Below, one piece after another: positions 43,435 through 52,275 of a stretch of 64,000 nt of DNA. The notes under the pieces are model-generated. The model had not been told where the DNA came from and ran no database searches. It saw only the letters and a list, made by a program, of their open reading frames with translations. Positions within the stretch are counted from its first letter, which is position 1, and each line of letters begins with the position of its first letter. Position numbers and translations under genes: made by a program. The DNA is from JAJRXG01 sp038523965 (lineage in GTDB: Bacteria > Bacteroidota > Bacteroidia > Chitinophagales > Saprospiraceae): assembly GCA_038523965.1 (NCBI GenBank), contig JBCBIX010000002.1:26834-90833 (forward strand). Direction: 5' to 3'.

Positions 43435-45285
43435 ATGGATGATCGCTTTCGGTTTCAGACGATCTTGTTTTTTTTTGGAGTTGGAGGACTGATTCTCATC
43501 GGTAGTCTGATGCGATATCAGCTTTTTGACCGTGGATATCGGCAGGCTGCTCAGGATCGTACGCTTACCACCCGGACTATTTCTGCACCAAGAGGTATCA
43601 TATATGATCGAAAGGGAGAACTTTTGGTTGTTAATGAACCCGCTTACGAACTGGAGATGATCCATCGAGAGATCGATCCAGACATGGATATCAAAGCATT
43701 TTGTGAGCTTCTGAGCATTGATCAAGAGATGTATGAGACGCTGATGGATCGGGCGACCACGAGATCCTATTTCCGCAGAGCCTTGCCGATTACCTTTCTG
43801 AGCAATATCGATCCAGAGGATTTCGCGAGATTTCAAGAACACCTGCATGAGTTTCCTGGATTTTATACTCAGCTCAAAAACAAACGAAGCTATCCACAGC
43901 CTATAGCAGCTCATGTCTTGGGGTACATCAGCCAAGTGAGTTCACAGGATATCGAGAATGGAGAAACCTACACGGTAGGTGATGTAAAGGGAACGAAAGG
44001 AATCGAGAGGACTTATGAGCAAGAGCTTCGTGGAGAGAAGGGCCTCGAGTATGTGATCAAGGATAATGTCGGAAGGGAGATTGAGGCCTATCGCCAGGGT
44101 TCTCTTGACGCCTCAGCCTCTGCTGGTACCGATCTGACGCTTACCATCGATGCAGGACTCCAAGCATATGGAGAGTCCCTAATGCGAGGAAAGCGTGGGA
44201 GTGTAGTCGCTATCGAGCCTTCAACTGGTGAGATCTTGACTATGATCAGCAGTCCGACATATGATCCCAATAGTCTCAGCTTTGGTAAGCAAAGGAACTC
44301 CGCCTATCTAAGTCTCCTGCGTGATACGACGAACAAGCCTATGTTAGATCGATCTCTTCAGGCTAAATACCCCCCGGGATCCATCTTCAAACCGATATTA
44401 TCACTTATCGCCCTTCAAGAGAATATTACTTATTCTCGGCGGAAGATTCTGTGTTCTGGCAAATATGTAATCAACGAGAAAAAAGGATTCTCTCAAGGAT
44501 GTCGCAATCATCCTATGCCTTACAATCTTCAGATTGCTTTACAGCACTCGTGTAACACGTACTTCTACCAGATGATACGTGAGTTTTTAGACCAGTTTGG
44601 TTACCGAGACCCTGGTAAAGGACTTGCATTACTCAATGACTATCTCGATGCCTTTGGTATCGGTCGTCCGCTCGGAGTGGACCTGGAAGGCGAGATTGGA
44701 GGATTTAACCCTCCTCCGCAACACTACGACGACTTATATAATACGCCGGAATATCGATGGCGGTCGACATACATCTTATCGCTGGGTATCGGACAGGGTG
44801 AGCTTGAGCTCACGACGCTGCAGATGGCCAATTTGGCTGCTATCATAGCTAATCGTGGATCGTATGTTATCCCTCATGTGTTACGATCATTCAAGGATGG
44901 TGGAGGTACCCTGGACCGATATCAAGAAAGGCGAAGAGTACCGATTGACTCAGTTCACTTTGAACCTGTCATCGACGGTATGGAGCGAGTCATCAGCGCA
45001 GGTACTGGATATCGTGCATATGTTCCTGGTATCGAGATGTGTGGTAAGACCGGAACATCCCAGAATCCATTTGGAGAGGATCATTCCGTCTTTTTTGCGT
45101 TTGCCCCTAAGGAGGATCCGAAGGTCGCGATTGCCGTCTTTGTCGAGAACGCTGGTGGAGGAGGTGCCGTGGCCGCGCCGATTGGCGGTTTGATGATAGA
45201 GAAGTACCTTAAAGGGGAGATCCCCAAATCAAGGTTGTCAGTACAAGAGCGTATGAAGGGGATCGACTTGATCGATACTCCTTAA
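43435..45285 (+). CDS. mrdA: Penicillin-binding protein 2 (elongasome transpeptidase)
   Basis: 616 residues from the ATG at 43435; the frame upstream overlaps mreD. One membrane helix (TILFFFGVGGLILIGSLM, encoded across a T9 run), the pedestal with PRGIIYDRKGE, then the transpeptidase domain. Its motifs are SxxK in PPGSIFKPIL (about residue 316), SxN as HSCNTYF (about 372) and KTG as CGKTGTSQNP (about 537). It cross-links lateral-wall peptidoglycan. The partner glycosyltransferase gene rodA, usually next, is not here. Confidence 0.95.
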   Translation: MDDRFRFQTILFFFGVGGLILIGSLMRYQLFDRGYRQAAQDRTLTTRTISAPRGIIYDRKGELLVVNEPAYELEMIHREIDPDMDIKAFCELLSIDQEMYETLMDRATTRSYFRRALPITFLSNIDPEDFARFQEHLHEFPGFYTQLKNKRSYPQPIAAHVLGYISQVSSQDIENGETYTVGDVKGTKGIERTYEQELRGEKGLEYVIKDNVGREIEAYRQGSLDASASAGTDLTLTIDAGLQAYGESLMRGKRGSVVAIEPSTGEILTMISSPTYDPNSLSFGKQRNSAYLSLLRDTTNKPMLDRSLQAKYPPGSIFKPILSLIALQENITYSRRKILCSGKYVINEKKGFSQGCRNHPMPYNLQIALQHSCNTYFYQMIREFLDQFGYRDPGKGLALLNDYLDAFGIGRPLGVDLEGEIGGFNPPPQHYDDLYNTPEYRWRSTYILSLGIGQGELELTTLQMANLAAIIANRGSYVIPHVLRSFKDGGGTLDRYQERRRVPIDSVHFEPVIDGMERVISAGTGYRAYVPGIEMCGKTGTSQNPFGEDHSVFFAFAPKEDPKVAIAVFVENAGGGGAVAAPIGGLMIEKYLKGEIPKSRLSVQERMKGIDLIDTP

Positions 45286-45286
45286 T

Positions 45287-46291
45287 ATGAATAATCTCAA
45301 GGTTGGCATCTTAGGCGGAGGCTCGTGGGGCACGACAGTTGGCTCGCTTACCTCGCGCAATGCCGACACCCTTCTCTGGGCTCGCAACCCCGACACCGTT
45401 GACGAAATCAACTCCTCACATAGCAATACAAAGTATCTGCCCGATGCAAAGCTGACTTCGACCTTGCAGGCCCGGTATACCATCGCGGAGACCGTGCATG
45501 GGGCTGATGTGGTGGTGATGGCTATTCCGTCTAACAACTTTAGAGATGTACTTGCACAGGCTCGAGAACATATCCGGCCATGGGTGCCTATAGTGAGTCT
45601 TACTAAGGGGCTTGAGCATGGCACAAAGATGCGAATGACCCAAGTGATTGAGTCGGAGCTTCCTGGTCATCCGGTTGCTGCATTGACAGGACCAAATCTG
45701 GCGCGGGAGATTATCGCTGGATATGCTGCAGCCAGTGTGGTGGCGACCGCCGACACGACGATTGCTAATGCGCTTCAGAAGTTATTTCGCACAGGTCTCT
45801 TTCGTGTCTACACGAACAAGGATGTGATTGGTTGCGAGATCGGAGGAGCGCTTAAGAATGTAATTGCCATTGCCGCAGGGATGGGTGATGGAGTAGGCGC
45901 TGGAGAGAATACCAGATCTGCAGTGATCACTCGAGGATTGGCAGAACTCACACGTCTTGGCAAAGCGATGGGAGGAAAGTCAGCAACCTTCGCAGGATTG
46001 GCAGGAATGGGTGACCTCGTAGCGACATGTAGTTCATCACAAAGTCGTAATCGTACAGTCGGATACCACCTTGGTAAGGGAATGGCACTGAATGACATCA
46101 TCGATCAAATGTCTATGGTCGCCGAAGGAGTCAAAACCTGCGCTGTAGTGCGTGAGTTGGCTGATGACTATGGTATTGATATGCCGATCGCCGAGGAAGT
46201 CTACAAAGTGGTCCACCAAGGCAACACCGCCTACGACGCATTTAAGGGACTTCTGAAGTATGAATCTAAAAGTGAGAAAGATCCAGGTTGA
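45287..46291 (+). CDS. gpsA: Glycerol-3-phosphate dehydrogenase [NAD(P)+]
   Basis: 334 residues. Rossmann GxGxWGT motif as GILGGGSWGTTVGSL, then LWARNPDT, MAIPSNNFRDVL, SLTKGLEHGTKM, LTGPNLAREI, and the catalytic-lysine region GCEIGGALKNVIAIAAGM. It reduces dihydroxyacetone phosphate to glycerol-3-phosphate for phospholipid synthesis. It begins 2 nt after PBP2 and probably belongs to the mre transcript. Confidence 0.97.
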   Translation: MNNLKVGILGGGSWGTTVGSLTSRNADTLLWARNPDTVDEINSSHSNTKYLPDAKLTSTLQARYTIAETVHGADVVVMAIPSNNFRDVLAQAREHIRPWVPIVSLTKGLEHGTKMRMTQVIESELPGHPVAALTGPNLAREIIAGYAAASVVATADTTIANALQKLFRTGLFRVYTNKDVIGCEIGGALKNVIAIAAGMGDGVGAGENTRSAVITRGLAELTRLGKAMGGKSATFAGLAGMGDLVATCSSSQSRNRTVGYHLGKGMALNDIIDQMSMVAEGVKTCAVVRELADDYGIDMPIAEEVYKVVHQGNTAYDAFKGLLKYESKSEKDPG

Positions 46292-46312
46292 TCGATTTAG
46301 ATCAAACCCTAC

Positions 46313-48028
46313 CTATATCTCGTTACGATCCAACTGCCTGTGGGCGTAGTCAACTGCCCGAGCAGTTAGTGCCATGTAGGTGATAGAAGGATTCTGAGTT
46401 CCGGCACTTGTCATACATGCGCCATCTGTCACGAACACATTTTTCACACTGTGCATTTGGTTCCACTTGTTGAGGACAGAGGTCTTGGGGTCACGACCCA
46501 TTCGAGCGGTCCCCATCTCATGTATGCATGCTCCGGGAGCAGTAGGTGCATTGTATGACGATATATTGGTGCACCCAGCCGCCTCGAGCATCTCTTCTGC
46601 ACAAGTCACTCCATCTCGTCTCATGGCTTCCTCATTCTCTCGAAGTTTTGCATCAAATGTGATAATGGGCATACCGTGCTGGTCTGTTTTATCAAAATTT
46701 AAAAACATTCGATTCTCATGATACGGGAGCAGTTCACCAAAGCAAGTCATACTAATCTGATATGGCCCAGGCTTGAGAATTTCTTCTTTAAGTGAAGCTC
46801 CCGGTAAAGCATCTGTTACTCCTTTCGTGCGCCAAGCCCCTCCTTGATAACCAAAGCCTCTGACGTAGTCATCGCGACGAGTTGCGTCATCAATGTTTCT
46901 AAATCGTGGGATATAAAAGCCAACTGGTTTTCGGCCTTTATAGTAGGTATCCTCGAATCCCGGCATCATTCCCGATGCGCCCATTCCGTAGTGATGGTCC
47001 ATCATGTTATGCCCTAATTCTCCACTCTGATTACCCAGTCCATCTGGGAACGACTCAGACCTACTATTGAGCAGTATGGCTGTCGTGCCTACGGTACTTG
47101 CGTTACAGAATATGATTGTGCTGAAGAACTCGTGGGTTTCTCCCGTTTTTGCATCCTTTACTCGGACTCCTGTGGCCCGGTTAGTCCCCTTATCATATAC
47201 GATCTCGCTCACGATACTATCTGCACGAATAGTGAGATTCCCGGTTGATGCGGCGACTGGAAGTGTTGCTGATAAACTACTGAAGTAGGCCCCATAAGGG
47301 CACCCTCGGACACAGCGGTCGCGACTTTGGCATTGGCCTCTGGTGCCTTTATGAACCTCTGGATTATATTGACTAAGGTTTGCCACTCGACCAGGTGTGA
47401 CGACCCGGTCTGGGTATCTCTCACCTACTGATTTTCTGAGGTGCGTCTCTACACAGTTGAGCGGGAATGGGGGTAGGAACTTACCATCTGGGACCTGTTT
47501 GAGACCTTCGGGTTGACCACTGACACCCACAAAGGTCTCGACGTAGTCATACCATGGTGCTATATCGGCATACCGAATGGGCCAGTCTATACCTATTCCT
47601 TCTTTAGCGTTGGCAGTGAAGTCGATATCACTCCATCGATAGCAATGACGACCCCACATGATAGATCGACCTCCTACATGATGCCCTCGTATCCAATCAA
47701 ACCTCTCAACTTCATCATATGGGTACTCGTCATCCTTATTGATCCAGTGTTGATGATCCTTGCGCACCCACCAGGATAGGCGATTTTGCTTGAAGTAGTG
47801 TTTGGCCATGTCTTCCGCAGTGACGGTATTCATGTGACCGATCTCCCAGATATCCTGGTTAGCAGTTGGATATTGTTGATGCTTTACCATGCGACCTCTC
47901 TCGAGAACCAAGGTTTTCATGCCTCGATTACAAAGTTCCATAGCAGCAAACCCACCTGATATGCCAGAACCAATGACAATCGCATCGTAGGTCACTTCAT
48001 CTTTACCGGACGTATTGATGTTGATCAT
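46313..48028 (-). CDS. GMC family FAD-dependent oxidoreductase
   Basis: 571 residues from the ATG at 48028, which overlaps the preceding stop as ATGA; an ATG at 48037 also exists. FAD-binding motif AIVIGSGISGGFAAMEL, then RGHHVGGRSIMWGRHCYRW, a Cys group in QCQSRDRCVRGCPYGAYF, MDHHYGMGASG and the GMC C-terminus CIHEMGTARMG ... NPSITYMALTAR. It oxidises alcohols or sugars. The upstream subunit-3 gene indicates a periplasmic dehydrogenase complex of the gluconate 2-dehydrogenase type. Substrate unknown; no cytochrome c subunit adjoins it. Confidence 0.9.
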   Translation of the reverse strand: MININTSGKDEVTYDAIVIGSGISGGFAAMELCNRGMKTLVLERGRMVKHQQYPTANQDIWEIGHMNTVTAEDMAKHYFKQNRLSWWVRKDHQHWINKDDEYPYDEVERFDWIRGHHVGGRSIMWGRHCYRWSDIDFTANAKEGIGIDWPIRYADIAPWYDYVETFVGVSGQPEGLKQVPDGKFLPPFPLNCVETHLRKSVGERYPDRVVTPGRVANLSQYNPEVHKGTRGQCQSRDRCVRGCPYGAYFSSLSATLPVAASTGNLTIRADSIVSEIVYDKGTNRATGVRVKDAKTGETHEFFSTIIFCNASTVGTTAILLNSRSESFPDGLGNQSGELGHNMMDHHYGMGASGMMPGFEDTYYKGRKPVGFYIPRFRNIDDATRRDDYVRGFGYQGGAWRTKGVTDALPGASLKEEILKPGPYQISMTCFGELLPYHENRMFLNFDKTDQHGMPIITFDAKLRENEEAMRRDGVTCAEEMLEAAGCTNISSYNAPTAPGACIHEMGTARMGRDPKTSVLNKWNQMHSVKNVFVTDGACMTSAGTQNPSITYMALTARAVDYAHRQLDRNEI

Positions 48029-48588
48029 ATGGCCCATGATTTATTATTGACTTGTTTAACATCGATGCACGCCTCGTAGGCGCCAGGGACAGGTAGGTAA
48101 TTGAGTTGTTTTGTGGCGACCTCTTCTGTGTTCAGGTAATAGTGGATGGCATTGCTACGGATCCCCTCGTATGCTGCACGGGCATCACTACTATCGTCAC
48201 CATCCTGCCATTGTTGATGAATAGATGTGAGGAGCTCACTCTGCTGCTTTGTATTGAGTTGTATGAAACTTCCCTGTGCTTGTTCGTCGAGATATGTTGA
48301 TAGGCTTGCGAGGTCATCCATGAACTGCTTCCGACGATCCTCTGGGAAAGCTTCACCGACCATAGTGGCAAAAAACTCTGGAACTCCCAATTCCACTGCT
48401 CCAGGTGTATCCGTAGAAGGTAGCAGTGCATCACATATGGCCTTTATGAAGGACATCTGATTCGAGTCAAATACAGATGCCACTTGGCCAGATAATGAGG
48501 GAGAGGGCGAACATGCCGGTAGCGTGCTGTAGATTCCAGCACCTCCGATGGCATACACGGTGTAGCGAAGAATGTTTCGTCTGGTCAT
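48025..48588 (-). CDS. Gluconate 2-dehydrogenase subunit 3 family protein (Tat lipoprotein)
   Basis: 187 residues from the ATG at 48588; the open frame continues to 48867 but would run through the tRNA-like gene. The N-terminus TRRNILRYTVYAIGGAGI ends in lipobox LPAC, combining a twin-arginine signal with lipidation. It contains the family block ICDALLPSTDTPGAVELGVPEF. The small subunit supports maturation and export of the flavin-containing large subunit. The stop overlaps the GMC start. Confidence 0.88.
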   Translation of the reverse strand: MTRRNILRYTVYAIGGAGIYSTLPACSPSPSLSGQVASVFDSNQMSFIKAICDALLPSTDTPGAVELGVPEFFATMVGEAFPEDRRKQFMDDLASLSTYLDEQAQGSFIQLNTKQQSELLTSIHQQWQDGDDSSDARAAYEGIRSNAIHYYLNTEEVATKQLNYLPVPGAYEACIDVKQVNNKSWAI

Positions 48589-48713
48589 GTTATTATCGTT
48601 AACAACTAAATGTAGCGGATCTATCCCAGAACACAAGAGTATATATGGAGGTGTTGCTTTTTCGCAGTATGCACTTCTACGAAACAAGAAGGGAGCCCCT
48701 TCTGCAATCAGCT

Positions 48714-48754
48714 TAAATAAAAGAAGCCGTCCCATATACATGGACGGCTTCTTT
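48714..48754 (-). terminator. Intrinsic terminator of the tRNA-like RNA
   Basis: AAAGAAGCCGTCC / GGACGGCTTCTTT, a 13-bp perfect stem with a 9-nt loop, followed on the minus strand by TATTTAAG. It starts 2-3 nt after the CCA of the tRNA-like RNA, the same arrangement as at tRNA-Phe. Confidence 0.85.
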
Positions 48755-48756
48755 AG

Positions 48757-48899
48757 TGGCTGTGAGAGAAGGATTCGAACCCCCACGAGGAGCTTAGCCA
48801 TAGAGCAAAAGAAAATGTGGTCAACCCCTACTCTACGTTTATCGCGTGTTCCCCACCCCCGAGACAAGAGGGCATGGCTACCTGTTTCATCACCTCACA
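48757..48899 (-). ncRNA. tRNA-like RNA with Leu-type D arm and 72-nt variable region
   Basis: Both tRNA ends are present: acceptor TGTGAGG / TCTCACA (last pair G-T), discriminator G and an encoded CCA; T arm GGGGG-TTCGAAT-CCTTC; D arm ATG-AAACAGGTAGC-CAT, like class II tRNA-Leu; anticodon-like arm CCCTC-TTGTCTC-GGGGG, where the anticodon position would read GTC and base 37 is T. Between it and the T arm lie about 72 nt, against 4-24 in normal tRNAs, able to form a stem GTAGAGTAGGGG / CTTTTGCTCTAT. A promoter (48938-48970) and an intrinsic terminator frame it. It could be an atypical tRNA, a tRNA-derived regulatory RNA or a decaying gene. It is not tmRNA: too short, and an anticodon-like arm is present. 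Confidence 0.6.
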
Positions 48900-48937
48900 G
48901 TATTTTAATTCTTTTCTCAATGCTTTCATTGATGACT

Positions 48938-48970
48938 CAAAGATAGACTGGAGTAATACTTCTTTGCAAA
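48938..48970 (-). promoter_or_regulatory. Promoter of the tRNA-like RNA
   Basis: On the minus strand, TTTG (48970-48967), a 21-nt spacer, then TATCTTTG (48945-48938), matching the consensus in both boxes. The RNA 5' end lies 38 nt downstream, a leader length close to that of tRNA-Phe (44 nt). The rest of 48900-49093 shows no gene. Confidence 0.75.
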
Positions 48971-49093
48971 TGATCTAATGAAAAAGTAAAATCTTTAGAT
49001 TGTGTCCGAAAATTTTACTATTGGTAGAAAAAAATCTACTTCCGTCGGCTTTCGGAGATGTTCTTTTATAAGATATTCAAGCAGATGTAATGC

Positions 49094-49708
49094 CTATCTC
49101 ATTTTGGGTCTGCGCCGTTTACTCTTGCCGCCCTGCATCATTCCCATATTGCCTCTACCGATGCCTTGAGCAGCCTTCATTTGGCCTCTTTGGTTTAGCG
49201 CTTTGCCAAACTGATCGACTTGCTCCTTGATCTGGGCTTCTGTGATATTGAGTTTTTTGATATCTCGGTAGTACATTTTCGCCGCATTCCACTTGTTCTT
49301 GGTGGCATTAATGTTGGCCAATTGGAGTAAGACCATTCCTTTTTCATTGTCAGACGGTAGATCCAGGTTAAGCGCATGATCAAAATGTTCCTCAGCCACT
49401 TTCATGTCCTTGTTGTTCATGGCAATAGAACCTTTCATGATGTAAAAGAAGGCACGCTGAGTGATGTACAGCCAATTTGGCTTTAGAGTGAGTTTGAGCT
49501 TTTGTTCGGCCCCGTCAAAATCACCTTCCTGGATATGTTTGGCAGCAGCGTTCACACTACCAAAAAGGATATAAATGGCGAGTAGGATTACACCGATGAG
49601 CAGCAAAGGGAAGGAATACCAAAAACCAACAAACACAGCAAGTAAAATACCACCGATTAGTAGTGATACGGTGAGTCCGATGAGCAGATAGATGTTGATA
49701 TTGATCAT
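49094..49708 (-). CDS. Membrane-anchored TPR protein
   Basis: 204 residues. Two N-terminal helices (YLLIGLTVSLLIGGILLAVFV, SFPLLLIGVILLAIYILFG), then helical TPR-like repeats (AAKHIQEGDFDGAEQKL, AEEHFDHALNLDLPSDNEKG, AAKMYYRDIKKLNI) and a Gly/Met/Arg-rich basic tail. A TACTTTTG box on the minus strand at 49745-49752 is a likely promoter element. No specific function recognised. Confidence 0.65.
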   Translation of the reverse strand: MININIYLLIGLTVSLLIGGILLAVFVGFWYSFPLLLIGVILLAIYILFGSVNAAAKHIQEGDFDGAEQKLKLTLKPNWLYITQRAFFYIMKGSIAMNNKDMKVAEEHFDHALNLDLPSDNEKGMVLLQLANINATKNKWNAAKMYYRDIKKLNITEAQIKEQVDQFGKALNQRGQMKAAQGIGRGNMGMMQGGKSKRRRPKMR

Positions 49709-49772
49709 AGTCGAAAGAGTATGTATGGTGGCTTGTGGCCAGCCGCAAAAGTAGACTTTTCAGGTCCATGAC

Positions 49773-50447
49773 TTAGGCGCCCGCCTTCCAGATGAGCATG
49801 AAGTTCCGATGCGCCTTGATCAATGTAGCCCGTTTTAATACTACCGAGAACACCTCCTCAAAAAACACCCGAGACAGTTGCCGATCATCTTGGGTGAACG
49901 CAGGTGTATTATAGATGATATAGCCGTCATCTCCGCAGAGATCTCTAAGACTCATCAAGAAATCGGCTGTTCTAAACTTCATCGGTGTTGTCTCTCCGAT
50001 AAAGAGATCTACAAAGATTAGATCATATAACCCTTCGTCGATAGAGACAAAGGTTTCAGCATCGGCAGTAACTGTCGTAATATCTGAGTTGATTTTATCG
50101 AAGCCGTATTGATGTGCCAGCTCGATAACTGTCTCATCGATTTCAACAGCTGTAAAGACCCAGTTTATAGAAGACTTTTGGTCCAACATCTGCGGAATAC
50201 TCCCCAACCCCAGGCCTAAGATCAAGACATCTCGACCACTCAGCTTATCGTAATCGATATATCTGTCAATAATAATGCGGAAGTTCTCATACCGATCCTC
50301 ATAACTATAGACTGCTTTGGCCGTGCAGAGTTGAATTTTGCCTCGAGTGAGAAGTATGATCAAATCAGGGTTGTGCTCCGATGACGCATAGTCGATCTGG
50401 ATATCCCAGAGGTACGACAATGCATGTTTCCACCAAGGCAGCTTCAT
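49773..50447 (-). CDS. Spermidine synthase-like methyltransferase-fold protein
   Basis: 224 residues. Rossmann motif VLILGLGLGSIPQML, acidic motif AVEIDETVIELA, then TVTADAETFV and DLIFVDLFIGETTP, in the order of spermidine synthase-fold proteins (polyamine synthases and relatives). The N-terminal beta region is shortened compared with true spermidine synthases, so the substrate is uncertain. Its start overlaps the GlmU-family gene stop by 4 nt (ATGA). Confidence 0.75.
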   Translation of the reverse strand: MKLPWWKHALSYLWDIQIDYASSEHNPDLIILLTRGKIQLCTAKAVYSYEDRYENFRIIIDRYIDYDKLSGRDVLILGLGLGSIPQMLDQKSSINWVFTAVEIDETVIELAHQYGFDKINSDITTVTADAETFVSIDEGLYDLIFVDLFIGETTPMKFRTADFLMSLRDLCGDDGYIIYNTPAFTQDDRQLSRVFFEEVFSVVLKRATLIKAHRNFMLIWKAGA

Positions 50448-51601
50448 CTGTGTCCGGCGATATGTCGTAACATAAGTTCGTAGGAATTGTCAAGGGCTAT
50501 CGACCTCCGACTAAGGACTCGTCTTGCTACTGTGAGTGCCTTCTCAACATCATATGCAGTACTACTATCGCCCCAGCTAAAACTGCGAGTCCAGCGGTCG
50601 TGAGTTCCTCCAAATATGTTGCTAAAAACACCGACCACACTTCCAGTCATGAATGATATATTGATGGCCGACATGGTGTGATCCCCCATGATCAGCCCCA
50701 AGAACTGTCTGTCGGTTACCCTGTAACTTTGTCGGGTGGCGTCCCATAGCGATACGTTCCCCTGGGTGTTTTTCATGTTACTATTGTTCGTATCTGCACC
50801 CAGGTTACACCACATACCCAAGACACTATCGCCTAAGTAGCCGTCATGAGCCTTATTACTGTATCCGAATATTGTGGTCCGCTTGATTTCACCTCCGATC
50901 TTACTGTATGGTCCAAGCATCGTACCGCCGTACACTTTGGCACCTACATGGATTGTACATTTTTCTTCTATCCAGACTGGACCTCTGATGACTGCGTTTT
51001 CCATGATCTCAACCTCTGGACCGATGTAGATTGGTCCTTCTGTGGCATTTAAGATGCAGTCGTAGAGCTTGGCAGAAGGATGGATGTATATCTCGTCTCC
51101 TCGACATCGTACTGACGGATCCGGTGCTGCACTCGGCCCTCGGTTAGACTGATAAGTCGTATAGTCCTTTCGCATCTGGCCTATAGCGTGGTTCAGAATA
51201 TCCTCAGGATACTCTAAGATTTGCACCTCGACCCTTTCCGATGGGTACCCTTTGATCTCATCACTCCAGCCATTGTGATGTATCGGTCCCGGTGTACGCG
51301 CCGCGACGATTTGACCTGTTTGGGAGGTGAGTGCGTGACCTGGCTTGAGTTGTTTAATGGACTCGATAAATTTTGAGCTGGGAAGTGCACCGCCATTGAT
51401 GTAGAGATTGGCCTCGATATGTTGGATCGGGAATCTCGGTTGTAGATAAGCCTGTGTGAGGCAAGCACATGTGTATCCAAGGGACTCCCATTTCTCCTTG
51501 ATGGTAAGCCCTCCAACTCTACATGCTGCAAGTGGTCGGGTTAGAGTCAGTGGATGCATGGTCTCCCAATTGGGGCCATCAAACAAGATTATGCGCTGCA
51601 T
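50444..51601 (-). CDS. GlmU family protein (sugar-1-P nucleotidyltransferase/acyltransferase-like)
   Basis: 385 residues. The N-terminal nucleotidyltransferase-like part opens with IILFDGPNWETMHPLTLTRPLA, the Bacteroidota variant of GlmU-like proteins, and is shorter than a normal pyrophosphorylase domain. The C-terminal half is a left-handed beta helix (IHPSAKLYDC, GPIYIGPEVEIMENAVI, GPVWIEEKCTIHVGAKV, GPYSKIGGEI). Probably acts on an amino-sugar phosphate in cell-envelope synthesis. A TATCTTTG box on the minus strand at 51617-51624 lies 16 nt before the ATG. Confidence 0.83.
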   Translation of the reverse strand: MQRIILFDGPNWETMHPLTLTRPLAACRVGGLTIKEKWESLGYTCACLTQAYLQPRFPIQHIEANLYINGGALPSSKFIESIKQLKPGHALTSQTGQIVAARTPGPIHHNGWSDEIKGYPSERVEVQILEYPEDILNHAIGQMRKDYTTYQSNRGPSAAPDPSVRCRGDEIYIHPSAKLYDCILNATEGPIYIGPEVEIMENAVIRGPVWIEEKCTIHVGAKVYGGTMLGPYSKIGGEIKRTTIFGYSNKAHDGYLGDSVLGMWCNLGADTNNSNMKNTQGNVSLWDATRQSYRVTDRQFLGLIMGDHTMSAINISFMTGSVVGVFSNIFGGTHDRWTRSFSWGDSSTAYDVEKALTVARRVLSRRSIALDNSYELMLRHIAGHR

Positions 51602-51724
51602 AGATGACGATCAGACGCAAAGATAGAAGGCAGATAAGGGAAGGATGCTGGGGGATTGCCAATATTTCAATTGTGATGATCGAAGAGGGGTTTGGATCTT
51701 GCCCATGACAAATAGAGCTGATCC

Positions 51725-52213
51725 ATGAGTTTTGATAACAATCTCCAACGACAACTATCTCAATTAGAACAACTTCCAGAAGAGCAGCGTAGGCCCATGC
51801 TGAATCAGGCACTCGGAGCTGTAGTACCGTTGGTCGGGACAGCTGGCTTAGACTTCGAATTGATGTCAGAGGAGAAGGTTATCGTCCATCTTCAGAATGA
51901 TCAAAAGGTCCAAAACCATATCAAGCAGATCCACGCTGCAGCCACAGTTTTGCTGGCAGAATCCGCCAGCGGGATGGTGGTCGGGATGAATGTCCCTGAT
52001 GATAAGATACCCTTGATGAAGACACTTAGCTCGAAGTTTATCAAAAGGTCAGAGGGCACGCAGACGGCTACGGCAATACTGAGCCCAGAGCAGATACAAC
52101 GTATCCGGTCCACGGAGAAAGGTGAAGTAAACGTGCCAACCACTGTAGTAGATAGCACCGGTGAAGAGGTGATTATCGCCGAGATGATATGGGCATGGAT
52201 ACCTAAGAAATAG
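51725..52213 (+). CDS. DUF4442 (hotdog-fold thioesterase-like) protein
   Basis: 162 residues with family blocks VPLVGTAGLDFELMSEEKVIV, IKQIHAAATVLLAESASGMV, VGMNVPDDKIPLMKTL and EKGEVNVPTTV. The hotdog fold and the HAAA segment suggest acyl-CoA thioesterase-like binding; activity is unproven. It converges on rpmE2. Confidence 0.82.
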   Translation: MSFDNNLQRQLSQLEQLPEEQRRPMLNQALGAVVPLVGTAGLDFELMSEEKVIVHLQNDQKVQNHIKQIHAAATVLLAESASGMVVGMNVPDDKIPLMKTLSSKFIKRSEGTQTATAILSPEQIQRIRSTEKGEVNVPTTVVDSTGEEVIIAEMIWAWIPKK

Positions 52214-52218
52214 ACATT

Positions 52219-52247
52219 AAAAAAGCCCTTTGAACAAGTCAAAAGGC
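52219..52247 (-). terminator. Intrinsic terminator of rpmE2
   Basis: GCCCTTTGA / TCAAAAGGC with one mismatch and a 5-nt loop. On the minus strand it is followed by TTTTTT, 29 nt beyond the rpmE2 stop. It may also help end the convergent DUF4442 transcript. Confidence 0.7.
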
Positions 52248-52275
52248 TTCTCGTATTTCTCTACTTCAAGAGCAA

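Noticed and set aside
46280..46312. Hairpin GGTTGATC / GATCAAACC between gpsA and the GMC gene
   Set aside because: Short and bulged, with no U tract; too weak to call a terminator.
48589..48867. Longer N-terminus for the gluconate 2-dehydrogenase subunit 3 gene
   Set aside because: It would run through the tRNA-like RNA and its terminator and would place a Tat signal in mid-protein.
48757..48899. tmRNA as identity of the tRNA-like RNA
   Set aside because: Far too short for tmRNA, it keeps an anticodon-like arm, and no convincing tag reading frame was found.
49026..49060. Possible terminator after the TPR gene
   Set aside because: The stem is only 4-5 bp and the U run is separated from it by several bases.
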